Part shown: piece by piece, positions 11,550 through 22,430 of the stretch
Layout: each line of letters opens with the position of its first letter
Position numbering within the stretch: position 1 is the stretch's first letter
Source: Zhengitettix transpicula
Lineage: Eukaryota > Arthropoda > Insecta > Orthoptera > Tetrigidae
Direction: 5' to 3'
Length of the DNA stretch: 64,000 nucleotides
Assembly (NCBI GenBank): GCA_037074705.1
Contig: CM073594.1
Coordinates: forward strand, 77,191,009 to 77,255,008
The notes under the pieces: generated by a model
The model's input: only the letters and a program-made list of their open reading frames with translations
Told to the model about the DNA's origin: nothing
The model's database searches: none
Position numbers and translations under genes: made by a program

Positions 11550-13175
11550 TTTAGATTTATGAGTCATTCCATTAGTCCTCGATCGAGGAAATAGGATACG
11601 TCATAGTATAAGATTACATGAAAAGAATAATTATTACAAATAAAGAGTTTAAAAAAACAAACATTGTACTTTACAAAAATATATGATTTAAAACTACGAT
11701 AAAGATATTATTGTGACAGTAATTAGTAATCAAAAAAATGATAAGTGTTTTAATTCTTCTTCAATTTCCATTCGACCTAGTTTCCAGCAGAAAATCTTAC
11801 ATCAATTCCTGTCCAACAGAAAAAATTAAATAAGTCAGTAGTTAAATTCTATAATATTATAATCGTTAAATAATAGCGTAACTTGATAGGATACCAGCAA
11901 AATATTTTATTAAATAGGATCTAATCTGTCCTTCCTTTCTACGAAATATTTCACCGATGAATATGCTCCATTAATTAACAGAGATTTACAACTCTTTATA
12001 AATTAATTTTGTATACTTAAAATTTTTATTTCGTCCGGAAGGCTATTGTATATATTTATCCCAGAGTAACGAATGCTTCATTCAAAAATGCTTAGGCGAT
12101 GTTTTTCAATGCGGAGTTGAGAGCGATTTCTAGTGATTTGCTACGTTTAGGGCATATAAATTGATGTTTCTTCAGACAAACTTTAAAATTTCTAGAATAT
12201 ACGTACAAGGCAATGTTAAAATCCCAAGATACCGAAACAAAGGCTTGCAACCGGCATTTCAAAAGCTACAAAAGCTAACACTCTTAATGTGAAGCAAATT
12301 TTGCAAAGTTTCGTCCAGAGGTTATTTATGAGGTGATTCCATTTCAATTTGTCAATCAACGGACCAAGAAAAGGTGCGTGCTCCGAATTAGAAATTAAAC
12401 TTTTTGTGTTCGAAGTGAAGGTAACGATTTTAGTTTTCTCTAGATTAAGAGAGAATTTGTTTGCAGTGAAGCACAGATTGAAACGGCTCATCGTAACCTC
12501 TACTTTCTCACGCAATGTTTCCGAACCGCTGTCCGTGATTACTAAATTTGTGTCGTCAGCGTAAAGGACTGATTTTAAAGGATCTCAATAATTCTGTAGA
12601 TCGTTAATGTAAATGACGAAAGTAAGGGTCCCAAAATTGAACCCTGAGGGACCCCTCAGGTAATTCTTTCCTATTCTGACAGATGCTGATTACCATCCGA
12701 GTTTACAAACGCAACTTTTGAGCGCCTATTTTTGCAAGTAAGATCACAATAAAGAAAGGAAAACTCCTCTGATTCCATAGAAAACTAATTTTCGGAGTAA
12801 AATGACATGATCTATTAAATCAAATGCTTTGGAAAGGTCAGAAAAAATTCAAGCTACCTTAAGTCTCTCGTCGAGTGCGCCATGAATACTTTGAACGATG
12901 TCGTATGAAGCCGTGTTGGTGGATTTACGTCTAATAAAACCATGCTGTGATGTGAAAATAATTTTAAATTTTGTAAGAAAAGTTGCAATTCTCGTGTGTA
13001 CTGCTTTATCGAGAATTTGGGAGAATATTGGCAAGAGCGAAATAGGGCGATAATTGGAGACGCCTGTTCTAGAACCCTTTTTTTACAATGGTACAACTTT
13101 CGCGTCTTTTAGAGCATCCGGAAATATACCAGACGAAAAGCAAGAACACATTTCTTAAAAGAAAATAATTTATTT
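11550..13175 (-). mobile_element. LINE relic, Jockey/CR1-like group
   Basis: The minus strand holds a 5'-truncated non-LTR retrotransposon. Reverse transcriptase motifs run from about 13160 down to 12200, the C-terminal peptide (NIYNSLPDEIK near 12020-12060) continues to about 11930, and an AT-rich 3' untranslated region ends with TTTCCTC, GATCGAGGACTAATGGAAT at about 11560-11590. The same 3' terminus appears at 7398-7424 on the plus strand. 5' truncation at about 13175 is typical. Clade assignment to the Jockey/CR1/L2 group is by motif impression only. Confidence 0.85.
12200..13160 (-). pseudogene. Non-LTR reverse transcriptase fragment
   Basis: In order on the minus strand: FPDALKDAKVVPL, NYRPISLLPIFSQI, SQHGF near 12945, LSKAFDLIDHVILLRKL (finger and palm, catalytic Asp in AFDLID) near 12790-12830, GVPQGSILGPL near 12630-12660, YADD catalytic box at 12552-12563, then the thumb and FTANKFSLNLEKTKIVTF near 12440-12490. 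The YADD and AFDLID boxes are intact, but there are stops (before KKGSRTG and elsewhere) and at least three frameshifts, one immediately after the GPL box. An intact protein would copy RNA at a nicked target; this fragment lacks the endonuclease domain. Confidence 0.9.
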
Positions 13176-14387
13176 CCAAGGATAAAGACGTATTTGGTTT
13201 AGAAATCATGTTTGTGAAAAGCAGATCTCGTATCAGAAACGGGATTTGAGGTACGACCTTAGTTCATTATAATAAGATGTCGGATATACGCAAGACACAT
13301 TGTGAAAAGTTGGTTCGATTGGTTTGAATTTGAATCGAGAAAAAATTGGAACAGTCAAAAAAGTGGACATTTTATAGCAGGGACGAACAAGAACAAATCG
13401 GAAGGAACTAACTGGGTGAAAGCAAAACAATCTAGAGAAGTGAGGGAAAGATTTGAATACGGCAGTCGTGTATGTAAGAAAGTAAAATAGTCGGCTTGAT
13501 GAACTACATGGAGACGATTTCAGTTATAATTGCGTGTCATCACTGAATATAAATGACAAAAAAATTGCGATAGTAAATTTGTTCTTCTGAGACTGCACTC
13601 GTGTGTAGTTTGTGAATAAGTGCCTCGGAAAAACTTCTAAACTTTGTGTTTTTTTCAATAGGATGTGAAATTAGGTTTTAACATTTAGCATATTTATCAG
13701 GAAAGACCTGATGAAGGTACAAACACTTACCGAAACGTTGTCATAAATAAATAAAATATTGTCTTATACTGGTCAAAAAACTGCATTATTTTTATTATTA
13801 TATTATATTTATAAACAGACGTAAAAATACAATCTTAAAAAGAAATGTTAGAAAATAATTTTTTTTTGTCTCAATCTGGAACGTTTTAGAGAATGATTTT
13901 GTTTATCATTAAATTTATTTAAATGTTTTCTGTTACTAGTCTTTATCACATGAATTCATATATACGAATTAAAAAATAAAATAAGGATAACGTGTCACAG
14001 TGAAAATAATTAATATGGTTTGAAAGAGATAGGGAAATATTCTCTTATCTGAGAAACATTATAGTTTCTCTCACTTTTCCGTTCCTCTGTTAGCCGACTG
14101 CACACTGTTTCATTTATATATTCATTGTTTTTTTATACTTAAACGATGGAGCTGTTTTGGTTACCCGAGACTGAGCCTGTTCTCTTTTCGTGGAGATAGT
14201 AAAATTTCGTTCATTTAAACCTAGAGAAAGTTAATATTCAGGTAATGCACCATTATTTAGCCTGAGTAAACTCTCTGAATACCGTAATTCAACGAAAGAT
14301 GGTGAGTATTTCCCATATTTATTGCAAGATAATTCTCTGATACGGAAACTGTTTGATTAAATTATTTGGTTGCCAGGTGTTCCATAG
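13176..14387. other. Largely unassigned AT-rich sequence
   Basis: Apart from the hammerhead-like motif at 13707-13740, nothing is recognised. Confidence 0.35.
13707..13740 (+). other. Hammerhead-like motif, best-preserved core
   Basis: CCTGATGA, one extra A, GGTA, an 8-nt loop, TACC, GAAACGTTG. CUGAUGA and GAAA are both exact; the stem GGTA with TACC is perfect but offset by one purine from the canonical hammerhead. It is followed by an AATAAATAAAATATT tail at 13747, as at other copies. The element body upstream is not recognised. Confidence 0.6.
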
Positions 14388-14460
14388 ATATTTATTTATA
14401 TAACCCCGGGAAAGTATTTAATCTCTTAGTCAAGTCGTGATTTAACGGCATCGGAACCAT
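14388..14460 (-). mobile_element. Helitron family G fragment
   Basis: ATATTTATTTATATAACCCC, GGGAAAGTATTTAAT and TTAGTCAAGTCGTGATTTAA match, on the minus strand, the 3' portion of the Helitron at 16851-17579. Only about 70 bp remain. Confidence 0.5.
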
Positions 14461-14574
14461 CAAATTATTTAACATTTACATTTCACGTCTCCTAACCTGC
14501 CTACGCCGTCGGAATGTAAATTACATCATAGCCGGAATGTTGACACACTGAACTTTAATCGAGCGACGACATCT

Positions 14575-15620
14575 TCAGAAAGTCAAAGATACCTAAGAGA
14601 GCCCAATAAACCCTCGTCGTACCTTTATAGAGTTAGAAAATACTCCCGGCACAATAAGGCAATCAGAAATACGTCCGGTATCTTGAATAAGTGAAAAATG
14701 CTTCCGGAACCCTACCGCCGGGCCTTCGAGAGAGTCAAAAATATTCCCACTATCCCAATAGAACCAAAAATTCTTTCGGAACCTTAAGACAGTCCAAAAT
14801 ACATCCCTTAGACTAAAAGATTAAAAAATACTCCCGGAATCTTAAAAAAGAAACCTAAGAGAGCCAAAAATATTGCTGGTTTTTTAAGAGAGTCGAAAAT
14901 ATATCACACCCTTCGATATTAAAAATACTCATGGTGCCCAAAATAGTGTAAAAAATGCTCACCGTACCTCAAGAGAGTGGAAATTGCTTTCTGCACCTTA
15001 AAAGACTAAAAAATACTCCAGACACGTTAAGAAAATAAAAAATACTCCCGGTGTCTAATGAGAGTCAATGATACTTTCATGAGCTTAAAAGAGTCAAAAA
15101 TATACCATTTACCCTTAAAGGCCAAATTTTTCTTCTGTTAGCATCAGTGTGTCAAAATACTCTTGGTACCTTTCGAAATTGAAAACTATTCCCGTTACCC
15201 TAATAGAGTCAAAAATACTCTCGGTACCCTGAAACATTAAAAAGTATTTCATTTACACAAACAGAGTGGAAATTATTTCCAGTACTGAAGTCAAATATGT
15301 TCATACTTTCAGAGGGACATAATTTGTTACCATAAGACAGTAAAATATTATTTCTTGTACCTTAGTGGTGTCTAAAATATTCCCTGTAGCGTAATAGAGT
15401 CATTAATATTTCAGTAACTCTACGAAAATCAAAAATACTCTTGGTACATTAAGAGGATGTGTATGTAAAATAGTACCGATAACCTACGAGATTAAAATTT
15501 ACTGTCTGTTACATTAAGAGAGTGTAAACACTCCCGGTATGTTAAGAGAATCAGAAATACTCCCGGCAACCTAAAAACGTCAAAAATATTCCTTGCACCT
15601 TTGGAGAATATCAAATAATA
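14575..15620. repeat. Degenerate minisatellite, about 30-bp unit
   Basis: About 34 head-to-tail units of roughly 28-32 bp with a consensus close to AATACTCCCGGTACCTTAAG then AGAGTCAAA. Units are highly diverged, so the array is old. It is followed at 15625 by TGTTTGTTCCT, ATCGTAAGTAACAT, the Helitron family A phrase. The same minisatellite recurs at 59275-59480 inside a family A element. Confidence 0.85.
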
Positions 15621-15624
15621 TCGG

Positions 15625-15680
15625 TGTGTTTGTTCCTCTATCGTAAGTAACATTTGTACAAAGTTTTGGTGGAAATTTCA
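15625..15680 (-). mobile_element. Helitron family A fragment
   Basis: The phrase TGTTTGTTCCTCTATCGTAA followed by GTAACATTTGTACAAAGTTT matches the interior of family A elements at 39080-39120, 55620-55670 and 59660-59705. It borders the minisatellite directly. Confidence 0.55.
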
Positions 15681-16850
15681 GCGTGCGTTTGAGATGAAAC
15701 AAACTGAAGTGGCACCTGAATTCCAATCTTAATAATTATTTATAATTCAGTGAAATTTTCGTGCTAGTATGCTATTTTGGAGAAAATTCATATACTGGCG
15801 GTAAAGGGTGTATTTTAAATCATTGTTTTTGTGCTGTTATTTAGCCGTAACAGCCTTACAGAGTATTCTGCGTGCCTGTGATCAGAATTTCTTGAGTCTT
15901 TATTATACACCTTTATTATACACCTCGGAGTGAGCAATGGACGTGGTTTAAATGATCATTTCCCTGTTAAATACGAATAACCTAGTCGACAATGATACGA
16001 CGGAGACTACTGGAAAAGTTCGGTAACCGCTTCCGTGCAGTTATTTTTGAGGATCATGTTTGCAGAAACATCGTTCACAAATACACAAGGCAAATTATGT
16101 GAAGCGTTTTCTGTGTGCTGATATTCCATTACATGGCTGTCAGTGGATTTAGCACGGCATCCGTGAGCCACGCGATCTCGAAGCAAACTCGTCCCTGGGC
16201 CCACGAATTGCTACTCACTTCAAATACGCATGTGTGCCTGCCATTCGCGAATCAGGCGACGAAACTGTTAATGACAATCAACTGTCACGTAGTTTTGTTT
16301 TCTGTCATGGACGTTATGCGACGCATTAAAAACCAGAGCTATGTGAGCATTATTGTGTTAAAGATTGAGTTTGATCGATCAATTTAAAGTAATCAACGAC
16401 TGGCCCAACGCATTACTAACCTTAATATCGATTATGACTCCCGCCTTCGTGACGTTAACGTAAACAACGTAGATATATAATTTAACCTTTCTTATAATGT
16501 TTTGTATGTATCTTAAACATCGTCCAAAGAAGTTGAATAAATCTATCTGTATATATTATTAATATTTAATCAAAGTAATTTTCAAAATAATAATAACTCG
16601 AAAAGAAATCAACCTGGGCACTTATCACACAAATGAAGATGAAGCAGATTGGGTCATGTATCAATATTAATCAATTGAAAACTTTTCTGCTCGACTCCAT
16701 TATGAGAAGTAGCAACATATTTCTTCATCTTTTAGTCACATTTATACAAAAATAAATTAAGTATAACATTTATTTTTACAGCCTTTAGCAAAAATAATAC
16801 GTAATTGAACAACTTTATTTATCAAATGTATCTTACATATTATCTTGTTA
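15681..16850. other. Unassigned, mixed composition
   Basis: A local duplication of CTTTATTATACAC occurs at 15898-15925. The GC-richer patch at 15990-16390 contains chance open frames on both strands. No gene is supported. Confidence 0.35.
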
Positions 16851-17579
16851 TCTATATAATAAAAAAAATGATGTATTTACGTTGATTTCTGTACAGATTT
16901 AAACGCGTGGACAGATTGGTACACATATTCTTCAAAACACGAGAAACGGTACTGTGTGTGTGTGTGGGGGGGGGGGGGGGGGTCTGAGAAACCCGTAACA
17001 TAAAGGTGGAAAGAATTATAATTAAAAAATGTTAACATTTTTTGTTAAATTACTGCGTGCCAAGAGACCGTGACGTCACAGCACACGCGCGGGAAAGAAA
17101 CGCAACAACAAAAAAGTAACTTATTTCGTAATGAAGTAAAGCAGAAATATTTTAATGGAATAAAAAGGATAATCCATCAAATGATAATCAAGAACAATAG
17201 GAAATACTTTACGATCTTTGAGAAAAATGTAAGGTAATTTTCGTGCCATATTAGTGACTCAAATATGGCGACCATTTGTTTACATTGCGAATCTGGCTAA
17301 CATTTTCATCAATTTAATTTTTCGTATTGTCTTGATACTGAGAGACAATTATAACCTGCAAATACAAGGAGTATATTTAAGAAGAAATTCGGAGGTCTGA
17401 TACCATGAAATTCAATGAATTTTATAGCTGTTAAATTCATGCACTATCGGTCGATAGAATTGTCGGAACTAGGAACATTTTTATTTAGGTTAAATTACTT
17501 CTTGACTAAAGATTAATATAGAATTAAATACTTTTTCGGGTTTATATAAGAACACGGGCAACGCCGAGCACCCTGCTAG
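16851..17579 (+). mobile_element. Non-autonomous Helitron, family G (729 bp)
   Basis: Begins TCTATATAATAAAAAAAATG and ends GGGCAACGCCGAGCACC then CTGCTAG, with A at 16850 and T at 17580: the 5' TC, 3' CTAG and A/T insertion site of Helitrons. A short GGC-AAC-GCC hairpin lies 11-12 bp before the CTAG. No target duplication and no terminal inverted repeat. There is no Rep/helicase frame, so mobilisation would need an autonomous relative. A reverse-oriented copy lies at 20777-21548 with the same interior landmarks (ACGCGTGGACAGATTG, AGAGACCGTGACGTCAC, AAGAAATTCGGAGGT). Confidence 0.85.
16953..16982 (+). repeat. (TG)n followed by a 17-G run
   Basis: TGTGTGTGTGTG then 17 consecutive G residues at 16966-16982, inside the Helitron. 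The opposite copy has no such expansion, so it arose after divergence. Confidence 0.95.
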
Positions 17580-17619
17580 TTGAGTAAATAAATAAACTGC
17601 GAAATAACGGTGTAGATAT

Positions 17620-18623
17620 TGTAATATTTAAAAACGATGGACTTTTAAATGAATGAAAGATTATCAACTTTAACAAACAATAGCTTTATTTTTAATACTT
17701 TAAAACAATTACACAATATAAAAATATATCTCAGGGTCTCTACTGGGTTTGATAATGGCGAACCACTTTATTTATAATCTTAAACACAAATTCCAATTTA
17801 AAAGAGAAAAGATTTTCTCGTCAATTAATTAGGACGAAATTTACTTGTCAGCGAAGTTAAGCTAAATAGATGGATTCTAATTAACAAATTTTAATATAAA
17901 GAAGAAAACGAAATCTGACGACTATCTTTTGATCAGGATTACATAATCAGTTGTTTTTATATTATTACTCACGGCAGCATTCCAGGATACCTTGTAATTG
18001 ACGAAACACTATGGCGGGGTTTTGCACAGCTTCTAAAACTCACAGATTCTAAAATTTCTATTTTTCGATCAAAACTCAGGAACCAGGATGATCCTCCTTT
18101 TGTCTCTCTCTCGGTTGACTTCTGCTAATTCTGCCCGGCTATGTTCACAAGACTGTTTGTGCTTAGCAGATTTCGTAGTTTTGCTCAAGTGAATATTTCG
18201 TCTTGAGCAAAATGTTCATGGACCAATCAACGCTGTTGATTGGCAATTCTCGATGTTTCTCTGCAAATTTACTTTAAATATTTGAAATTGTCTATTTCCA
18301 ACACGATCAATTTCTGTCGTCTCTGATTGCCAACTGCTTCTACTTTACTTTACTTTAGAAATTTTAATACGACCATTTCCTATCGTTTCTGCTTGCCAAC
18401 TCTAACTTCTTAATATCTTCCTGCTAATGAGACCTGAACTCTATCATATCATAATGTGAACTGGACTCTCTCGTAATTTTGAGCGCACATTACTTCTTCC
18501 GACAAAGAAACAATGCTCTTCTTGTCTATTGTTGTACTGTTCTGTACCGCCGTTAAGAATAGATTTCCCAAACAATTTATATTTTCAAATTCACAATTAA
18601 TGTCTTAATGAATTGGTATTACA
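17620..18623 (-). mobile_element. Solo LTR, family H copy 1 (1004 bp)
   Basis: Starts TGTAATATTT and ends GGTATTACA, the TG...CA ends of an LTR, flanked on both sides by ATAT (17616-17619 and 18624-18627). Shared landmarks with copies 2 and 3 are CTCAGGGTCTCTACTGGG, TTGATAATGG near one end and ATTAATGNCNTAATNAATTG at the other. AATAAAG on the minus strand near the CA end suggests minus-strand sense. No internal retroviral-type genes follow, so this is a solo LTR left by recombination. Confidence 0.8.
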
Positions 18624-18933
18624 ATATATTGAATTTAAGTTTTTATTATTTTAAATTTCCCATTCGTTACAAATACAATCGTTAAATTCTTGGACATTAT
18701 TCGCAATATAATAAAGAGGAAAAATTACTTTTCGGAGTTTTTCACTCTGGGAAGAATACACAGAAATATTTCGTCACCAGATGGCATAAGTTTTCCTGTT
18801 GTGTCAAGCATGAAGTTCTTGAATTAGACTCTATTATCATCTTTGTAATAATATGATATAATATCTGTGAAAAGAAATAAATATTTTGTGTAATGGATTC
18901 GTCAACAATTGAATTATTACTACTGATTATTAC
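18624..18933. other. Unassigned AT-rich sequence
   Basis: Nothing recognised. Confidence 0.35.
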
Positions 18934-19309
18934 TATGACGACTATTTGTTTACATTCTTAATATGGCTAAGAATTTCCTCAATTTAATCTTCCGTAATGT
19001 CTGAAGACAGAGGGACAATTATATCCTGCAATACTCAATAAGTATATTTAAGAAGAAATTCGGAGGTATGTTTGTTGGGATTGATGCAATAAAATTCATT
19101 GTATTTTATAGCTGTTAAATTAATGGACTATTGGTGCACTAATTTCAACCAATTTCGGCTAATGAAAGATAGTGCAGTTGTTTCACTCTAGGCACTTGCG
19201 TTTTTTCTGCACCCGTAAGATTTAGATTAAATCGCGTCTTGACTAAATATTCATATCGAATTAAATACTTTTTCGGGTTTATATAAATAAGTACACCGGC
19301 AAGGCTATT
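18934..19309 (+). mobile_element. Helitron family G fragment, 3' part
   Basis: Aligns with 17270-17575 of the first Helitron: GACTATTTGTTTACATTC, AAGAAATTCGGAGGT, ATAGCTGTTAAATTAATG, ACTTTTTCGGGTTTATATAA. The hairpin region is reduced to CACCGGCAAGGC and the CTAG end is lost. A stretch near 19141-19220 replaces the family G sequence and is repeated at 19558-19635. Family A sequence starts directly at 19310. Confidence 0.7.
19141..19220 (+). repeat. 80-bp direct repeat, first copy
   Basis: Reads AATTTCAACCAATTTCGGCT, then a run through AGTGCAGTTGTTTCACTCTA and GGCACTTGCG up to CACCCGTAAGA. The copy at 19558-19635 is identical except for a 2-bp difference (AAAGATAGTGC against AAAGAGTGC). Both end in GTAAGA. 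Origin unknown. Confidence 0.9.
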
Positions 19310-19545
19310 TCTAATAAATAAAACAGTGTTTGTGTGTATGTCCCACATACAAATCTACATCCGTGGTGCAAATTTTACCATATTTCGTACACGGGTTTTT
19401 GACAACCTGGAAATTAGTACTGGCCGAAGAGACACGTCTACCACCCTCAGGGGCGGGGGTGGAAATATTCAAACATGATCAAACGGCCGTCTAGATAGAT
19501 AGATATTTTTCTGGGTCAAATAAATTTAAAATATTTATACCGATG
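19310..19545 (+). mobile_element. Helitron family A, 5' portion
   Basis: Begins TCTAATAAATAAAACAGTG, the 5' terminus seen on the minus strand at 54983 and 55757, then CATACAAATCTACATCC and a C-rich/G-rich stretch (CCACCCTCAGGGGCGGGGGT). The 3' part is missing, cut around 19545. Confidence 0.65.
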
Positions 19546-19557
19546 TTTTCAGTGTAT

Positions 19558-19635
19558 AATTTCAACCAATTTCGGCTAATGAAAGAGTGCAGTTGTTTCA
19601 CTCTAGGCACTTGCGTTTTTTCTGCACCCGTAAGA
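19558..19635 (+). repeat. 80-bp direct repeat, second copy
   Basis: Nearly identical partner of 19141-19220, 417 bp downstream. It joins the right arm of a family D foldback directly at its 3' side. Confidence 0.9.
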
Positions 19636-19639
19636 AAGG

Positions 19640-19735
19640 TACGAGGCGTGGGTGGTATTTACATCATCACTACTTTTGTCGGTATTTGGCTATCTTGCTT
19701 ATTATTATTTTCAATTGAGGAATATAAATGAGCTT
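19640..19735. repeat. Family D foldback, right arm
   Basis: GTGGTATTTACATCATCACT, ACTTTTGTCGGTATTTGGCT, ATCTTGCTTATT match the right arm at 61474-61523 and the arm at 283-312. The left arm is absent. Confidence 0.6.
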
Positions 19736-20554
19736 ATTACAGCTTGTGAAGGAGGAGGTTTCATGTATGTATGATTTTAATTAGATAATTATAAAATTAT
19801 ATAGGTATGTTGTTATATGTCTTACCAAGATTCAAATCAATGTAGTAATATATAATATGCAGAAAACCATCGGGCCTGACATGTCAGTGGTGGGTAAAAA
19901 AAAGAGAACGTTTCGCCATTTCTTTAGCTTCGACGCTTCCGGTCCTAAGGAATTATAATTCGGTGTATTTCAGTGGGCCGTGCAGACTACCTCACGCTGT
20001 GGGGCGGCCATTATGCCCACTTCGCTACGCCAACAATCCCACATTGTTGCGCCGCACATGCGCCTTTGTTGTCGCGGCAGAGGTTCGCGCCACGCTCCAT
20101 CGCACTCAAATTGAGTCCCGCTGCACCTCCCCCTCCTCTCCCCTATCCAACACAGCTCCCCCATATCGACTCTCCACCCCCGGTTCCCGCGTGTCTGTGT
20201 CGGTCGCGCATTCTCAAAACTAAAGCGAGAGCACGCTTCGGCTTCGTAGAGAATCGTGCGACCTTTAAGTTCTCCTCCCTTTACAACGTACTGTACACAA
20301 TTTAGCGGTTCGACAGATGACATTTTGTTTATGTTTAAATGTGAATAATCCTATAGTTATTCTGGCTGATAGCATGGTGAACTATCACTATAAGTACAAA
20401 AAAATAAATGAGGTTTTATTGTTATAATATAACGTATTTCTTATGATGAAAAAAATAAAAGTATTTTTACACTTCACTACATTTATTTTTTACACACATT
20501 AATTATGAATTAAAATTATAAAATATATAACGTCTGTGTTAAAGCTATACTAAT
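19736..20554. other. Unassigned, with strong GC island
   Basis: 19965-20305 is a sharp GC-rich island in AT-rich surroundings, with CpG-containing words and a C-rich run (CACCTCCCCCTCCTCTCCCC). Frames of 86-117 codons occur in three registers on both strands, a composition effect. It could be a promoter-like island or a fragment of a high-GC repeat; no second copy is in the window. Confidence 0.4.
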
Positions 20555-20650
20555 TAAATAAAGACAAATAACAGACAAAATCAAGTGATAAAATAAATAG
20601 CACTCCAACTCTTCTGCAATCCTTGTACCATTCGTCAGGTGATTCTCGCG
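20555..20650. repeat. Family D foldback, left arm
   Basis: AAATAACAGACAAAATCAAG, then CTTCTGCAATCCTTGTACCA and TTCGTCAGGTGATT match the left-arm phrases at 28985-29045, 29905-29965, 30835-30885 and 61124-61182. Confidence 0.6.
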
Positions 20651-20776
20651 TCTACTTTCCGACTATCTTCAGTCAAAATTGCAGTTCTTTGGCGATGCTT
20701 ATTTGTTTCCTATGTTTTTCATTTGATACAATTTAAGAAATCTTTGTTTCCGTTGGCGCCATATTTTATTATAACA

Positions 20777-21548
20777 CTAGCTGGGTGTCCGACGTTGCAA
20801 GTGTACTTATTTATATAAACCTGAAAAAGCATATCAAAATAATAAAAATGGATACAAATCTTTAGTCAAGAAGTGATTTACCCTAAATCTAACAGTTCCT
20901 AAGTCCGTACATTCTTTCGACATCAATTGAACAGCTATAAACTACATTGAATTATTTGTATCAATCCCAACGAACATACATCCGAATTTATTTTTTAATA
21001 TGCTCCTTGAGTATTGCAGGATATAATTGTCCCTTAGGCTTCAGACTTTACGAAAGATTAAATTGATGACATTATTAGTCATATCAACAACGTAAACAAA
21101 TAGTCGTCATATTGGAGTCACTAATATGGCACGAAAATTAACTTACATTTTTCTCAAGGATCGTTAAGTATTTTCTATTGTTTTTTTATTATCATTCGAT
21201 GGAGTATTGCAGGATCAAATTATACTTTTTATTCTATGAAAATATTTCTGCTTTATTTCATTACCGAAATATAAACTATTTCCTTTGTTCGTCGCGTAGT
21301 AACGTCTCTCTCTCTCTCTAGCGTGACGTCACGGTCTCTTGGCGCTCAGTAATTTAACACAAAATTATAACGTTTTTCAATTATAATTCTTTCCACATTT
21401 TCTCTAAGGGTTTCTCACCCCCGCAGTACAGTTTCTCGAGTTTTCAATAATATGTGTATCAATTTTTATTGCAATCTGTCCACGCGTTTACAGTTGTAAA
21501 GGAATTAAATACATACATACAAATATACATTCTTTTTTATTATATAGA
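20777..21548 (-). mobile_element. Non-autonomous Helitron, family G (772 bp)
   Basis: On the minus strand it starts TCTATATAATAAAAAAG and ends GTCGGACACCCAGCTAG; the flanking bases are A on the 5' side and T on the 3' side. The interior matches the 16851-17579 copy throughout, with small indels, a (CT)n expansion near 21306 and loss of the G run. No coding frame. The two copies are inverted relative to each other about 3.2 kb apart and are clearly diverged. Confidence 0.85.
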
Positions 21549-21864
21549 TATGCTTCTTTTAGCCGCTATGTAATATTTGTTCTCTTTTTTCTTTTACGTC
21601 TAGTATACTCGTAAGTTGTTTATGCAGATCTTTTTTTTCCCGGAGAGCATCAGAGCGACACAGAAGTACTCGTAATGGTGGAGTCTTTGGATTAAACTTA
21701 CTGACTCATTCGTAATTAATGTTTTTTTCATTACGCTCGTCTTTCCAATTACTCTTCATATTATTTAATTTGAACGTCGGATAATTTGCGATTAGTAATA
21801 CAAAATTGACTAAAGAAAATTTTCATCTGAAATTTTAAAAAGGTTACAGTCGCTCTTTTTTAAG

Positions 21865-22430
21865 TGATGGCTCTCCCCTTTAATAGCATAGGGAGGAATG
21901 TGTGGAAGGTAGAGGAAGATAGCCAAGGGTGACTGTAATATTTTTCAAATGGGAGCCGTTTTGGCTGTCAGCGAATTAGCGATTTAGACGGACGTTGTCA
22001 ATCATGTATGACCACTAGTCCTTACTGCTGATTCGTGGACAATAATTAGTGACAACGTCGCACGAATTTGATTGGTCAGCGCAAGGAAGATTTTCAAGGT
22101 CAAATCGGCACCTATTTGAAAAACACTATAGTGCCCCCTGGCTGTAGTTTAAGAATCTTAATGGGTATTCGCCTAGATCAGGAAGGTCGTGCTCTTGATA
22201 CTAGTCCCACGTATTTCCTATGACGGGAGTTTTGATTGCTGTGGGGACTCAGCATTCCCAACTCCACGCTTCGACTGGATTTGGGGACAACTGGCCGACT
22301 GGTCAAGTAGAGAACGTTTCTTATCGTATTCTCAACGTCTGCGGCACAAGAACATACGTCTTTCAAATCCGGAAACGCTATTTTAAAATTCCTGGCTTTA
22401 ATCCGGGAAGAGGAAGTTATTCCACCAGGG
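21865..22430 (+). repeat. Family B repeat, diverged copy
   Basis: Family B phrases in order: CTCCCCTTTAATAGCATAGG, AGATAGCCAAGGGTGACT, then after an insertion (about 21945-22125) TATTCGCCTAGATCAGGAAG, TAGTCCCACG, GGGGACTCAGCATTCCC, GACAACTGGCCGACT and AACATACGTCTTTCAAA. The insertion or replacement separates the two halves. See 26230-27340 for the family. Confidence 0.7.
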
